Origin: Muribaculaceae bacterium
GTDB lineage: Bacteria > Bacteroidota > Bacteroidia > Bacteroidales > Muribaculaceae
Length of the DNA: 64,000 bases
Direction of reading: 5' to 3'
Assembly: GCA_024400935.1 (NCBI GenBank)
Contig: JAKSLZ010000006.1
Location: forward strand, 1-64,000
The position numbers and the translations under genes were made by a program. The notes under the pieces are model-generated. The model searched no databases, had not been told where the DNA came from, and saw nothing but the letters and a program-made list of their open reading frames with translations. Positions 51,836 through 61,607 of the stretch are shown here, in pieces (within the stretch, counting starts at the first letter, position 1; the number at the start of each line of letters is the position of its first letter).

Positions 51836-52915
51836 ATGACTATGACAGCCTTAAAGAAACGCATTGAATACTTCGACCTGCTCAAGGGCATCGCAATTTT
51901 CCTGGTAGTGATGGGCCATGTGCTCACCATGTGCATACGTGGTGTGGACGCGGCTTTCTTGTTCAAGTTCATCGGACAGGTGCACATGCCTGTGTTCTTC
52001 TTCATCAGCGGTTACATGACCTACAAGGGCACCCAGGACGACGGCTTTGCCCATCCTAAGCTGGGCAAGCGCTTCTTGCAACTCATCATCCCGTTTGTGG
52101 TGATGAGCGCGCTGTGGGTGTGGTACTTCCCGCACAGCCACCTGGAGTCGCCCCTGCACGACAATCTGCCCGACCTGTATAATTCCTACTGGAAAGACGG
52201 CTACTGGTTCACGCTGTGCCTGATGCAGCTGTGCATCGTCTACTGGCCTGTGAGCGTGCTGCTGTCGCGCCTCAAGGCTGTGTGGGCGCAGGTGCTTGTG
52301 TGTATAGTAGTGTATGCAGGGCTTGCTGTACTGTCTGTTCTCTTTGCCGACGAGGAGGCCAACATTGACCCTGCCGGTGTGGGACTGCTGGCGCGGTTCT
52401 TCCCGGTGTTCATGATGGGCGTGTTAGCTCACCGCCACAAGGATGCATTCAACCGCCTGTGGCACAACGGCTGGTGCCTCACCGCGGCTGTCGCTGTGGG
52501 AGCCGCATCGTTCTATGCCGTGGTCTATCCGTGGGACCTGCCGTGGCTGCCCGTCCACTCTGAATTTGTACTCATCCCCGTGATGCATGCTTGCCTCATG
52601 GTCGTTGCACTGGCAATGGTTGAGCCGTGGAGCAACCGCGAGTATGCCGAGGGCCACCGTCCCGGCGTCGTGGCGCGTGCGTTCAACTACTTGGGGCACG
52701 AGAGCCTGGGCATATACCTGTGCCACTACTTCTTCCTATTCCCGCTCACCGTGTTGCGCCAGCCCGTCACCGACATGGGCCTTGCCACCCTACCCCTCAC
52801 TGTCATCTCGTCCGCTGTGGCATCGTGCATCATCGCAGTGACGCTGCTGGCTATACGCCTCATCAAGTGCAGCCCCCACCTCGCGTTCCTGATGCTGGGC
52901 AAACCACTCAAATGA
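51836..52915 (+). CDS. Membrane acyltransferase family 3 protein
   Basis: 359 aa, about ten transmembrane helices. N-terminal signature RIEYFDLLKGIAIFLVVMGHV carries the conserved catalytic-type His; HMPVFFFISGYMTYKGTQ is the second family motif. Such enzymes O-acylate surface or exported carbohydrates in the inner membrane. Final helices LGHESLGIYLCHYFFLFPL and IIAVTLLAIRLIKCSP complete the fold. Start at 51836 or the second ATG 51842. Stands alone, convergent with the metallophosphoesterase gene; substrate unknown. Confidence 0.88.
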   Translation: MTMTALKKRIEYFDLLKGIAIFLVVMGHVLTMCIRGVDAAFLFKFIGQVHMPVFFFISGYMTYKGTQDDGFAHPKLGKRFLQLIIPFVVMSALWVWYFPHSHLESPLHDNLPDLYNSYWKDGYWFTLCLMQLCIVYWPVSVLLSRLKAVWAQVLVCIVVYAGLAVLSVLFADEEANIDPAGVGLLARFFPVFMMGVLAHRHKDAFNRLWHNGWCLTAAVAVGAASFYAVVYPWDLPWLPVHSEFVLIPVMHACLMVVALAMVEPWSNREYAEGHRPGVVARAFNYLGHESLGIYLCHYFFLFPLTVLRQPVTDMGLATLPLTVISSAVASCIIAVTLLAIRLIKCSPHLAFLMLGKPLK

Positions 52916-52943
52916 TAAGCAACACAACCTTAAAGCATAAAAC

Positions 52944-52986
52944 ACAACGGCGTCCACAAATCGCTTGTGGATGCCGTTGTTATTTG
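52944..52986. terminator. Bidirectional terminator
   Basis: ACAACGGCGTCCACAA (52944-52959) with TTGTGGATGCCGTTGT (52965-52980), one wobble or mismatch, loop ATCGC. Flanked by ATTT on the right and by TTTTAT on the minus strand, serving the two convergent genes. Confidence 0.8.
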
Positions 52987-53027
52987 GGTATATCCCTCTA
53001 ACGAGGGGGGAAGCGTAAGTATCTTGA

Positions 53028-54689
53028 TTAGTTATTGAGAACGACGTTGAGACAAGCATTGATGTCTACAGCATCAACTGTGCCGTCGCCATTTACATCA
53101 GCATCGCCGGCAACTGCCGAAGGCTTGACTGAACCCAGGACTACCGATACCAGCAGATTAACGTCAACAATGTCAACGTCGCCGTCGTTATTGACGTCGC
53201 CGGTCAATGCCACCTGCTTGGGTGTGGGCAGAGTAACTACGGGAGAGAGGTCGTCAGTGCGATCCTGCAGCGGAGTGCCAATGCGGGTCTGGTCAGTGAG
53301 CGCACTGTTGATAGACTCGTCAAGAAGGTCATGGAAACGGCCCTTCACAACGCTCTTAGCCATGAGTTTCACGAGGAAGTTCTGGTCGGCAAGCAGCTCG
53401 TCAACAACCTTGTCAGAGCCTGCGTCCATCTTGCTCTTAATAGAAGAAGGTGTCACGCCCGAGTTCTGCTCATTACCCTTGCTCATGGCAATGGTGAGGT
53501 CGCTGATCATATCGCCCAAGCCATTGTAAGCAGCGTCAACAAAGCGGTCAAATTCGAGTGATGCGCCATAGTCAGCGAGCATGCCGCTGATTTCTTCCCA
53601 GTTGTGCCAGATGATGCTGCTCACTGTTGCGCGAGTGCCTTCCTTAGCGCGGTTGAGCGCATAATTGGCAAAGTTAGCATCGGTGAGGGTCTTATTGATC
53701 GAGCTGGTGGTGAATGTAATCTCGTTGCGTGCATCGTTCATTGTGATATTGCGCACGTGGCAGGGATAAGCGATAACCGAGCCGGTAGTAACCTCAACCA
53801 TCTTGTCGGCCTTGTTGGCAGTGTACCATGTGGTAGCGTTAGAGATGTGGACGTGACCTGTGAGCACCAGGTGGATGTCGTGTGCAAGGAAGCTTGCGCG
53901 CACGTTGTCGGCATCAGCCACAAGACCGTCGCCCAGGAGTGATTCCTGGTCGTCGATGTGGGGAACAAGCTGGTGGTGCATCATCACCATCACCTGTTTG
54001 CCCTTATCCTTAGCCGCGTCGGCCTTGGCAAGAATCCAGTTAAGGGTGTTGTTGCTTATACCATTGGCGTCAAGGTCTTTGTTCTTATCACGTTCCTTAC
54101 TCATGTTATCGTCAACGCAGATGAGGTGCAGACCGGGAAGAGGCTCACACACATAGCTCAGCGAGTTGGGATCGCGCTCAATGCAATCGTTGTAGCCCAT
54201 GTTGGCATAGATGGTCGCAAACTCGGCACTGGTGGGAGTAGAGACAGTGCGCACCATGCCGCCGGCAAATGTCTTGGCGTTAGTGTTGTTCACATCGTGG
54301 TTACCGGGAACAACCCACACCTTGATGCCTGCGTCAACCAGCTCCTGCAATTTGGCAGCCACCTCGTTGTGGCTGTACTTCTCACCGTTCTTAGTGAGGT
54401 CACCGCTGATGAGCACACCGGCGGGTTTGTTAGAGAGGGCTTTGTTGACCAATGCCTGCAGGACGTCAGTGGCCTTGTCAAACATCTTGTTATCGTTGTC
54501 GATCTCTTTTTGTAGATTAGCACCGCCATTATTCATCAGGTTGGGCGCCAGATAATGGAGGTCGGTAAACAACATAAGATTCTCAGGCACATTATCTTGT
54601 GCATAAAGGTCTCCCATGTGCAATGCAGGTGCTGATGCAGCTGCAAGCATTGCTGCCACGACTGTGGCTTTTTGTAGTTTTTTAAGCAT
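53028..54689 (-). CDS. Secreted calcineurin-like phosphoesterase with dockerin-like tail
   Basis: 553 aa. Signal peptide LQKATVVAAMLAAASAPAL. Metallophosphoesterase domain about 35-290 with the five metal motifs: FTDLHY, ISGDLT, VVPGNHDV, MMHHQL and LTGHVHISN. It hydrolyses phosphate mono- or diesters with two metals; substrate unknown. A helical region follows, then from about residue 490 the dockerin-like pair GDVNNDGDVDIVDVNLLVS and DVNGDGTVDAVDINACLN. The tag is the same type as in 26986-28716 and 61608-63500. Monocistronic with consensus promoter and shared terminator. Confidence 0.9.
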   Translation of the reverse strand: MLKKLQKATVVAAMLAAASAPALHMGDLYAQDNVPENLMLFTDLHYLAPNLMNNGGANLQKEIDNDNKMFDKATDVLQALVNKALSNKPAGVLISGDLTKNGEKYSHNEVAAKLQELVDAGIKVWVVPGNHDVNNTNAKTFAGGMVRTVSTPTSAEFATIYANMGYNDCIERDPNSLSYVCEPLPGLHLICVDDNMSKERDKNKDLDANGISNNTLNWILAKADAAKDKGKQVMVMMHHQLVPHIDDQESLLGDGLVADADNVRASFLAHDIHLVLTGHVHISNATTWYTANKADKMVEVTTGSVIAYPCHVRNITMNDARNEITFTTSSINKTLTDANFANYALNRAKEGTRATVSSIIWHNWEEISGMLADYGASLEFDRFVDAAYNGLGDMISDLTIAMSKGNEQNSGVTPSSIKSKMDAGSDKVVDELLADQNFLVKLMAKSVVKGRFHDLLDESINSALTDQTRIGTPLQDRTDDLSPVVTLPTPKQVALTGDVNNDGDVDIVDVNLLVSVVLGSVKPSAVAGDADVNGDGTVDAVDINACLNVVLNN

Positions 54690-54718
54690 AACTATTTGGA
54701 TTGATTGGTTTTATATCA

Positions 54719-54750
54719 CAAATTTACTAAAAATTCATCGTAAATGCAAA
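54719..54750 (-). promoter_or_regulatory. Promoter of the phosphoesterase gene
   Basis: Minus strand TTTG (54750-54747), 20 nt, TAAATTTG (54726-54719). Confidence 0.78.
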
Positions 54751-54860
54751 TATAATACCCAAAAACACAAGAGCACAACCACAACCACACATAGCCGCAT
54801 CTAACCTATAAAACCTAGCAATCCTAAAGAACCCAAAAACCTTAGATACCCCCCAAAAGC

Positions 54861-54905
54861 TATAAAGGCCATAAAGGCTATAAAGACTATAAAGGCTATA
54901 AAGAC
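54861..54905. repeat. Five 9-bp tandem repeats
   Basis: TATAAAGGC, CATAAAGGC, TATAAAGAC, TATAAAGGC, TATAAAGAC. Lies in the 365-nt non-coding gap 54690-55054, otherwise featureless apart from the promoter at 54719. Confidence 0.75.
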
Positions 54906-55054
54906 TATTGAGTCTAGAGATTCACAGCATATATGCAACAAATGCCGTCGTAATTACCCTCTGCAGGATAATTATAACGGCTATGCTTTACTGCCCTGTT
55001 GCCCCGCCATAATGCGACGGGCTCTACTGCGGTGCTCTCACACCACAATTAGAA

Positions 55055-55207
55055 TCACTTGTAAACTGTATCGCTTACAGTGAGGCTGTAACGACCCTTA
55101 GCGCGACGACGAGCAAGAACCTTGCGACCGTCAGCAGTTTTCATGCGGTGACGGAAACCGTGCTTGTGAGCCTTCTTGATGTTTGAGGGTTGGAATGTTC
55201 TTTTCAT
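55055..55207 (-). CDS. rpmH: 50S ribosomal protein L34
   Basis: 50 aa: [18 protein letters not shown], then [20 protein letters not shown], ending [10 protein letters not shown]. This is the universal L34 pattern, a very basic small protein of the large ribosomal subunit. In many bacteria rpmH lies near dnaA or rnpA; here it is divergent from efp. Own consensus promoter about 50 nt upstream. Confidence 0.96.
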   Translation of the reverse strand: MKRTFQPSNIKKAHKHGFRHRMKTADGRKVLARRRAKGRYSLTVSDTVYK

Positions 55208-55256
55208 TTTATCTTAATTTTTTATTTGTTTTTACTTTTTTCGCAAAATGCGACTG

Positions 55257-55288
55257 CAAAATTACATACTTTTTTCTGAATACACAAA
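55257..55288 (-). promoter_or_regulatory. rpmH promoter
   Basis: Minus strand TTTG (55288-55285), 20 nt, TAATTTTG (55264-55257). Confidence 0.8.
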
Positions 55289-55366
55289 CATCTGAGGCAT
55301 TTTTATTAATCAAAAAACGATTTTTCCATATAAAAGTGCACTTTATTTAAAAATAGGTAATAAATA

Positions 55367-55398
55367 TTTGCGAACACGACGGGATTATCGTATCTTTG
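55367..55398 (+). promoter_or_regulatory. efp promoter
   Basis: TTTG (55367-55370), 20 nt, TATCTTTG (55391-55398). Full consensus, about 58 nt before the start codon. Confidence 0.85.
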
Positions 55399-55456
55399 TA
55401 CCCGAATATGCACTGCAAATAAATTTTTAAAAACAATATAGAAACAAAAACTTTTT

Positions 55457-56020
55457 ATGATTAACGCTCAAGACATTAAAAACGGAACCTGCATCCGCAT
55501 GGATGGCGACCTGTACTTCTGCATCGAATTCCTTCATGTAAAACCCGGTAAGGGCAACACCTTCATGCGCACTAAGCTGAAAAACGTGGTTGACGGCCGC
55601 GTTCTCGAGCGCCGCTTCAACATCGGCGAGAAGCTCGAAGACGTACGCGTAGAGCGCCGCCCCTATCAGTATCTCTACATGGACGGTGAGGACGCTATCT
55701 TCATGAACCAGGAGACTTATGAGCAGATCCCCATCGCCAAGGACCTCATCACTGGCGTTGACTATATGAAGGAGAGCGACGTAGTAGAGGTTGTTAGCGA
55801 CGCTTCAACCGAGACCATCCTCTTCGCCGAGATGCCCGTTAAGACTCATCTCAAGATCACTTACACCGAGCCCGGCGTAAAGGGTGACACCGCTACTAAC
55901 TCACTCAAGCCCGCTACAGTTGAGACAGGCGCTACAGTACGCGTTCCCCTGTTTGTAGGCGAAGGTGAAACTATCGAGGTTGACACTCGCGACGGCAGCT
56001 ATCAGGGCCGCGTGCGCTAA
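55457..56020 (+). CDS. efp: Translation elongation factor P
   Basis: 187 aa, three beta-barrel domains. Domain I carries [18 protein letters not shown]; the tip of the KPGKG loop is the residue that reaches the peptidyl-transferase centre, here Lys. The C-terminus [17 protein letters not shown] is the family signature. EF-P relieves ribosomes stalled on polyproline. No epmA/epmB is nearby. Normal length; single gene with its own promoter and terminator. Confidence 0.97.
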   Translation: MINAQDIKNGTCIRMDGDLYFCIEFLHVKPGKGNTFMRTKLKNVVDGRVLERRFNIGEKLEDVRVERRPYQYLYMDGEDAIFMNQETYEQIPIAKDLITGVDYMKESDVVEVVSDASTETILFAEMPVKTHLKITYTEPGVKGDTATNSLKPATVETGATVRVPLFVGEGETIEVDTRDGSYQGRVR

Positions 56021-56049
56021 TCCCGCCACATCAAGACAAAGTAATACAC

Positions 56050-56085
56050 GAGGGTATCCCGCAGCTGTGGGATACCCTCGTTGCA
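56050..56085 (+). terminator. Terminator-like hairpin after efp
   Basis: GAGGGTATCCC (56050-56060) and GGGATACCCTC (56069-56079), 11 bp perfect with 8-nt loop. The T-tract behind it is weak. Confidence 0.65.
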
Positions 56086-56150
56086 CTTCATTGTTAATAT
56101 AATGTGTAAAAGTCATGGGCAAATCAAATGTAGAATACAAAAAAAAGCAT

Positions 56151-56158
56151 TAACTTTG
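56151..56158 (+). promoter_or_regulatory. -7 box of the dnaB-radC operon
   Basis: TAACTTTG, 33 nt before the chosen dnaB ATG. No TTTG at the -33 distance. The box lies downstream of the earliest in-frame start and therefore supports the later one. Confidence 0.55.
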
Positions 56159-56191
56159 CACATTATACAAAAAAAACAACAAGACAACTAT

Positions 56192-57766
56192 ATGCCTGAC
56201 AACAACAATAATAATGGACGCCGACGCCCGCAGCATGAGCAACAGCCCATGAGCGAGTTTGGCAAACTCCAGCCTCAGGACCTCAAGATCGAAGAGGCCG
56301 TGCTGGGTGCCCTCATGCTTGAAAAAGAAGCTTATACTAATGTGAGCGACATCCTCAAGCCCGAGAGTTTCTATGACACAACCCACCAGCACATCTATGA
56401 GGCCATCGTGGAGCTGGGTGCCAAGCAGCGCCCCATCGACATGCTCACCGTCACTGAGCAACTGCGCAACGACGGCAACCTGGAGGCCGTGGGTGGCGCC
56501 GCACGCATCTCACAGCTCACAGGCATGATATCGAGTGCGGCCAACGTGGAGTTCCACGCCCGCATCATTGCACAGAAGTACATAGCTCGCCGCCTCATCA
56601 GCTTCACCAGCAACATCCAGTCAAAGGCCTTTGACGAGACCAATGACGTGTATGACCTGATGCAGGAAGCCGAGGGCGCACTGTTTGAAATTTCTAAAAA
56701 CACCCTCAAGCGCGACGTACAGCAGATCGACCCCATCATCAGCGAGGCCATCAAGAAAATCCAGGAAGCGGCCAACAACGAGACGGGTCTGAGCGGTCTG
56801 CCCACAGGTTACCACAAGCTCGACGAGATGACGTCAGGATGGCAAAACAGCGACCTCATCATCATCGCCGCACGTCCTGCCATGGGTAAGACGGCATTTG
56901 TGCTCTCGCTGGCCAAGAACATGGCGGTGGACTACAACCTGCCGGTAGCCATTTTCTCTCTTGAGATGTCTAACCTCCAGCTCGTGAACCGTCTCATCAG
57001 TAACGTGTGCGAACTTGAAGGTGAGAAAATCAAGAGCGGACAGCTGTCGGGCGAGGACTGGGAGAAACTCATGGCTCGCAGCAAGAAGCTCTACTCAGCC
57101 CCGCTATATGTCGACGACACCCCGTCGCTGTCGGTATTTGAGTTCCAGACCAAGGCGCGCCGCCTCAAGAGCGAGCACGACATCAAGATCATCATCATCG
57201 ACTACCTGCAGCTGATGAATGCATCGGGCATGAAGTTTGGCAGCCGCGAGCAGGAGGTGAGCAACATCTCACGATCGCTCAAGGCGCTGGCCAAGGACCT
57301 CAACATCCCCATCATAGCACTGTCACAGCTCAACCGTAGCGTGGAGCAGCGTGGCGACGACAAGCGAGGCAAGCGCCCGCAGCTGAGCGACTTGCGTGAA
57401 TCAGGAGCGATCGAGCAGGACGCTGACATCGTTTGCTTCATCCACCGCGAGGAATATTACACTAAGAGCAGCGAGGATGCTGAGGGCAACGACATCAGAG
57501 GCAAGGCCGAGTTTATCATCGCCAAGCACCGTAGCGGTGCCGTGGGTGACGTGCCCATGAGATTTGTGCACAGGTTTGCCCGTTTTGAGAACTGGGACGA
57601 CAATTACAACCTCACTGGCGAGAACGTGGTGCAGTCCAAGATGAACTCTGCACCCATCGACGATCAGGGAGTGCCGGCGGCAATGCCACAGATGGGTCAA
57701 TCTCCTTTCTCACCCACCTCGGCCGACATTCTGCCCGATGCCGGTGAAACAGCTCCCCCATTCTGA
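56192..57766 (+). CDS. dnaB: Replicative DNA helicase DnaB
   Basis: 524 aa. N-terminal helical domain about 25-130 (EEAVLGALMLEKEAYTNVSD), linker helix, RecA-like motor with Walker A ARPAMGKTAFVLSLAKNM, Walker B IIIIDYLQLM and the arginine-finger region NIPIIALSQLNRSVEQR. It unwinds DNA as a hexamer at the fork. ATG 56192 (MPDNNNNNGRRRP) is chosen; a frame start at 56081 would place the promoter box inside the gene. Its stop overlaps the radC start by one base. Confidence 0.97.
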   Translation: MPDNNNNNGRRRPQHEQQPMSEFGKLQPQDLKIEEAVLGALMLEKEAYTNVSDILKPESFYDTTHQHIYEAIVELGAKQRPIDMLTVTEQLRNDGNLEAVGGAARISQLTGMISSAANVEFHARIIAQKYIARRLISFTSNIQSKAFDETNDVYDLMQEAEGALFEISKNTLKRDVQQIDPIISEAIKKIQEAANNETGLSGLPTGYHKLDEMTSGWQNSDLIIIAARPAMGKTAFVLSLAKNMAVDYNLPVAIFSLEMSNLQLVNRLISNVCELEGEKIKSGQLSGEDWEKLMARSKKLYSAPLYVDDTPSLSVFEFQTKARRLKSEHDIKIIIIDYLQLMNASGMKFGSREQEVSNISRSLKALAKDLNIPIIALSQLNRSVEQRGDDKRGKRPQLSDLRESGAIEQDADIVCFIHREEYYTKSSEDAEGNDIRGKAEFIIAKHRSGAVGDVPMRFVHRFARFENWDDNYNLTGENVVQSKMNSAPIDDQGVPAAMPQMGQSPFSPTSADILPDAGETAPPF

Positions 57767-58491
57767 TGCATATGGAATATCCCGACAACGACAAGAACAC
57801 TTCGCGCGCCCTCAAGGAAATGGTGGCCGAGAACGACCGCCCGCGCGAGAAAGCCAAGAACCACGGGTTCAACGCCCTCACCATCCCCGAACTGCTGGCC
57901 ATCATCGTGGGTAGCGGGTCGGTGGGCGAAAGCGTCACCGAGCTGTGCCAGCGCATCCTGCGCGACAACGACAACAAGCTCTACCGCATGGCACGCATGA
58001 GCATACGTGACCTGGTGAAGAACTACCGCGGCATAGGCGAAGTGAAAGCCATCGAGATACTTGCCGCCCTGGAGCTGGGGCGACGATACCATCAGGAGAA
58101 GTTTGAAGAGAACAACCAGATACGCTCAAGCCTTGACGCCTACAACTACCTCAAGCAGCGCATGGAGCATCTGCAACACGAGGAAATACACGTGCTCATG
58201 CTCGACCGCGCCAAGCGCATCCTGCGCCAGGAACGCGTCAGCAGCGGAGGCACCGCCATGACCGTGGGCGACGTCAAGATGATACTCAAGCCGGCCATAG
58301 AACAGCTGGCCGACGGCATCATCCTGGCACACAACCATCCCAGCGACACCCCACGCCCCAGCGAGATGGACAACTCCCTCACGTCACACGTCAAGCAGGC
58401 CTGCAACATCATGGGCATCGAGATGGTGGACCACATCATCGTGTGCCGTGGCGGCCGCTACTTCAGCTATCTCGACAACGGCAAACTTTGA
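57766..58491 (+). CDS. radC: RadC family JAB/MPN-domain protein
   Basis: 241 aa. N-terminal helix-hairpin-helix type region (LTIPELLAIIVGSGS, NYRGIGEVKAIEILAALEL). C-terminal JAMM-type metal site: ADGIILAHNHPSD and, further on, the Asp of PRPSEMDNSLT. Named RadC for a historical link to DNA repair that has been questioned; the true role is unclear. ATG 57766 overlaps the dnaB stop (TGATG), so the two are translationally coupled. Confidence 0.92.
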   Translation: MHMEYPDNDKNTSRALKEMVAENDRPREKAKNHGFNALTIPELLAIIVGSGSVGESVTELCQRILRDNDNKLYRMARMSIRDLVKNYRGIGEVKAIEILAALELGRRYHQEKFEENNQIRSSLDAYNYLKQRMEHLQHEEIHVLMLDRAKRILRQERVSSGGTAMTVGDVKMILKPAIEQLADGIILAHNHPSDTPRPSEMDNSLTSHVKQACNIMGIEMVDHIIVCRGGRYFSYLDNGKL

Positions 58492-58535
58492 GATTCTCGC
58501 AAAAAGAACATTATACACTTAAAATATAACGACTT

Positions 58536-61358
58536 ATGAAACACCTCTACTCCGTCCTTCTGGGCATTTGTTTGGGAGTCACCAGTTCAACTGCGCAGCC
58601 CACCGTGTGGGCCTACCGCAGCTTCCAACCCTATGACAAGGCCGATGTCACCGGTCCCATCCGCTTCCAAGCCGATGACCCCGAGAACGTCACTCTCATC
58701 AGCGACCAGAGTAAGCTAGGACACGTCTATGCCGGCACTTATTATAACTACAAGTGGTATTGCCAGGTGACACATGTGGGCACACAGACCACGATCGACG
58801 GCCTGTATTGCTTCGACATGAACGACGGCACGCGCACATTTGTCGCACCCAGCAACCGTGCATTGAGCGACATGACGCACGACTACAGCACCGGCAAGAC
58901 CTATGGCATTGCCAACGGCGCCGCCAATCTTGCCACCATCGACCTCAACACCGGTACCGTGGTGCTGGGAGCCGCGTTAACCAAGGGAGAGAACGCCCCA
59001 TGCTACATGGTGGCCATCGCCGCCGACCTCGACGGCACACTCTATGGCGTGTCGACCGACAACTGCTTCTACAGCATCGACAAGACCACCGGTGCCTGCA
59101 CACTCATAGGCAACACCGGCCGCGACGTGGCCTACACCCAGACAATGGCATTTGACCACAACAACCACGTGCTGTACTGGGTCAACAACGGCGACTATCG
59201 GTTCTACACCATCGACATTGCAACCGGCAAGAGCACCTATCTGGGATATACCGACAGCTACAACGCGCTTGCCATACCCTATATCCATGCAGCCAAGGGC
59301 GCACCCGACCGCGTCACCGGCCGCAAAGCCACTGCCCAAGGCACCACAGTGACACTGGAGTGGACTAATCCCACCATCGATGCACAGGGCCACACTCTCA
59401 CAGCACTTGACGGAGTGAAGATATACCGCGACGGCTCACTCATCGCAACCGTGCCGGCTGCACAGGTCACTTACACCGATGAGAACGTCCCCGCAGGACC
59501 GCATCACTACAAGCTGGTTCCGTTCAACGACAAGGGTGACGGCGGCGCCGACAGCGATGACGTCAACACCCAAGTGGGTCCCAATCCTCCCGGAGCCGTG
59601 CAGAACTTCACCGTAACTCCAGGCAACTACAATGCCGTGCTGTCATGGCAAGCGCCCACACAGGGCATGTATGGCGGCGAGTTTGACCCCGAGAGCATCA
59701 CGCTCTACCAGATCACGCGCGTCAACGGAGCCACACGTGCCACCTTCAGCATCAAGGCACCCAACACCACTTACACCGACAAACCCGGTTTTGGAACCTA
59801 CACCTATATTATAAAGGCAATCAACGACCAGGGCAACGGCGTCGAGACCGAGTCTCAGCCCGTGATGGTAAAATATGACAACTGGATCGTGATGGGCAAC
59901 GGCGAGGTGAGCATCCCCAATGACACCAAGTTCAAGTTCTATGACAACGGAGCCACCGGCTACTACACTAACTCGGTAGACTACACGATGACAATCAAAC
60001 CCAGTGAAGCATCGAGCATCGTGAGCGCCAAGTTCTCGCAGTTTAACCTCGACACTTACGGCGACACGCTGTTTGTCTATGACGGTGTGGACACCAAGGC
60101 GCCGTTCCTGGGCAAATACACTGACATCAAGGTCCCGGCAGCACTCAGCAACCTGCGCGCCACAAACAAGCAGGGTGCGCTCACATTCCGCTTCACCAGC
60201 GACATCATTCAGACTGCAACCGGATGGCTTGCCGAGGTGGTGTCTACCAAACTCAAGAGCCATGACCTGGAAGCAGGAGCGCTGAGCGGTTCGCCACGTC
60301 CCACAGCTAGGGAGGACAACGCTTACCAGCTCACGATCAACAACCTGAGCATGGAAGATGTTATGGGCAGCAACTATACCGTGGCACTGCTCGATGACAA
60401 CAACACCGTCCTGGCCTCTACACAGGGCGTAGACATCCCCGCACTCAAGTCGGGCACGGTGCAGTTCAACTACACCCCTGCCCAGGCCGGCGACCTCAAC
60501 CTGCACGCAACCATCAACTACACGGCCGACGAAGATGCGACCAACAACACCGCAGCTCCACTGCCGGTTAGCATCCTGCCCAACGGCAGCAAGTATGTCA
60601 CCATCGCCACTCCAGGCAGTGTGGTCTACATCTACCCCGCCTCGTTCTACAGCAACGAGAGTGTGTGGGAAACAGTGTATGACAGCGAGATGATAGGCAT
60701 GAACAGCGGTCAACTCACCATGATGTCATTCCCCATGCAGTCAACCAAGAACTACACCAGCGTGCCCGTCACCATCTATGTGGGCGAGACCACAGAGAGC
60801 GAGCTTAAGGAGCACTGCATCTATGCTAGCGCACTCACCAAGGTGTTTGAAGGCAACGTGCCCATACGCACCACCAGCAAGGAATGGGTCTTCACGCTCG
60901 ACACCCCCTATGAATACAAGGGCGGCAACCTCGTGATAATGATGCACAAGGTGGCTCCGGGAACCAATAGCCAGGGCATCACCTTTGGCGGCACCTACGG
61001 TAACACGGGCGACCCCTTCCGCACACGCGCCGCATCAACCTACTATGACACCGACCACCTCGACCTTGAGGCCGACTTCGGCTGGCCCACCACGTCGCTG
61101 CCCGACGTCAACCTGCTCTTTATGGGCAAGAGCTCAGGCATGACTAGCATCGATGCCGGCCGCATAAGCTTCATGGTACAAGACCGCACCGTCACCGTGG
61201 CTGGAGCCTGCGGCCAACCCGTCACCGTCTACACCCCCGACGGACGCACCGTGGCACACACGGCCCATGCCTCAAGCATGCACACCATAGCACTGCCACA
61301 CGCCGGCGCCTACATCATCAAGGCAGCTAACGAGACCACAAAGGTCATCGTCAAGTAA
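58536..61358 (+). CDS. Large secreted protein: propeller-like region, fibronectin type III domains, C-terminal sorting domain
   Basis: 940 aa. Signal peptide MKHLYSVLLGICLGVTSSTAQ. Residues about 30-260 carry propeller-like repeats (GLYCFDMNDGTRTFVAPS, STGKTYGIANGAANLATIDL, DGTLYGVSTDNCFYSID). Two fibronectin type III domains follow at about 265-350 and 355-445. Then comes a CUB-like beta domain (TLFVYDGVDTKAPFLGKY) and CARDB-like strands. The last 80 residues (MTSIDAGRISFMVQDRTV to VYTPDGRTVAHT and AYIIKAANETTKVIVK) fit a T9SS type A sorting domain. It probably binds or displays at the cell surface; no catalytic motif. 44 nt after radC. Confidence 0.8.
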   Translation: MKHLYSVLLGICLGVTSSTAQPTVWAYRSFQPYDKADVTGPIRFQADDPENVTLISDQSKLGHVYAGTYYNYKWYCQVTHVGTQTTIDGLYCFDMNDGTRTFVAPSNRALSDMTHDYSTGKTYGIANGAANLATIDLNTGTVVLGAALTKGENAPCYMVAIAADLDGTLYGVSTDNCFYSIDKTTGACTLIGNTGRDVAYTQTMAFDHNNHVLYWVNNGDYRFYTIDIATGKSTYLGYTDSYNALAIPYIHAAKGAPDRVTGRKATAQGTTVTLEWTNPTIDAQGHTLTALDGVKIYRDGSLIATVPAAQVTYTDENVPAGPHHYKLVPFNDKGDGGADSDDVNTQVGPNPPGAVQNFTVTPGNYNAVLSWQAPTQGMYGGEFDPESITLYQITRVNGATRATFSIKAPNTTYTDKPGFGTYTYIIKAINDQGNGVETESQPVMVKYDNWIVMGNGEVSIPNDTKFKFYDNGATGYYTNSVDYTMTIKPSEASSIVSAKFSQFNLDTYGDTLFVYDGVDTKAPFLGKYTDIKVPAALSNLRATNKQGALTFRFTSDIIQTATGWLAEVVSTKLKSHDLEAGALSGSPRPTAREDNAYQLTINNLSMEDVMGSNYTVALLDDNNTVLASTQGVDIPALKSGTVQFNYTPAQAGDLNLHATINYTADEDATNNTAAPLPVSILPNGSKYVTIATPGSVVYIYPASFYSNESVWETVYDSEMIGMNSGQLTMMSFPMQSTKNYTSVPVTIYVGETTESELKEHCIYASALTKVFEGNVPIRTTSKEWVFTLDTPYEYKGGNLVIMMHKVAPGTNSQGITFGGTYGNTGDPFRTRAASTYYDTDHLDLEADFGWPTTSLPDVNLLFMGKSSGMTSIDAGRISFMVQDRTVTVAGACGQPVTVYTPDGRTVAHTAHASSMHTIALPHAGAYIIKAANETTKVIVK

Positions 61359-61383
61359 AACTTCCCGATAGCATTTCGGTTCT

Positions 61384-61440
61384 ACAGTCAGGCACATGTC
61401 CCATCGAGACAAGGGCGTGTGCCTGACTGTTTCACTATTT
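61384..61440 (+). terminator. Terminator after the fibronectin/T9SS gene
   Basis: ACAGTCAGGCACATGTCCC (61384-61402) pairs with GGGCGTGTGCCTGACTGT (61413-61430), then TTTCACTATTTATA. Confidence 0.8.
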
Positions 61441-61442
61441 AT

Positions 61443-61517
61443 ATACCATTGGGGATTATCTCGCGCAGAACTCCCAGACAACGCCGAAATATCAACAGAA
61501 AACACTTGCTTAGTTAC
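61443..61517. repeat. MITE-like repeat, copy E, internally deleted
   Basis: ATACCATTGGGGATTATCTC with GCGCAGAACTC on the left, then directly the right end TTGCTTAGTTAC; about 75 bp. The core of copies A, C and D is missing. Its right end contributes the -33 element of the next promoter. Confidence 0.6.
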
Positions 61518-61536
61518 AATATAATACATAACTTTG
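61505..61536 (+). promoter_or_regulatory. Promoter of the LRR/dockerin gene
   Basis: CTTG (61505-61508), 20 nt, TAACTTTG (61529-61536). Confidence 0.7.
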
Positions 61537-61607
61537 CATTACAGAACGCAACCATAACTAATAACCACACAATAACATTTAATAGTTATTGTCAAAATTA
61601 TTGATAT

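Noticed and set aside
59643..60713. 356-codon minus-strand frame
   Set aside because: Antisense to the fibronectin/T9SS protein; no motif or promoter.
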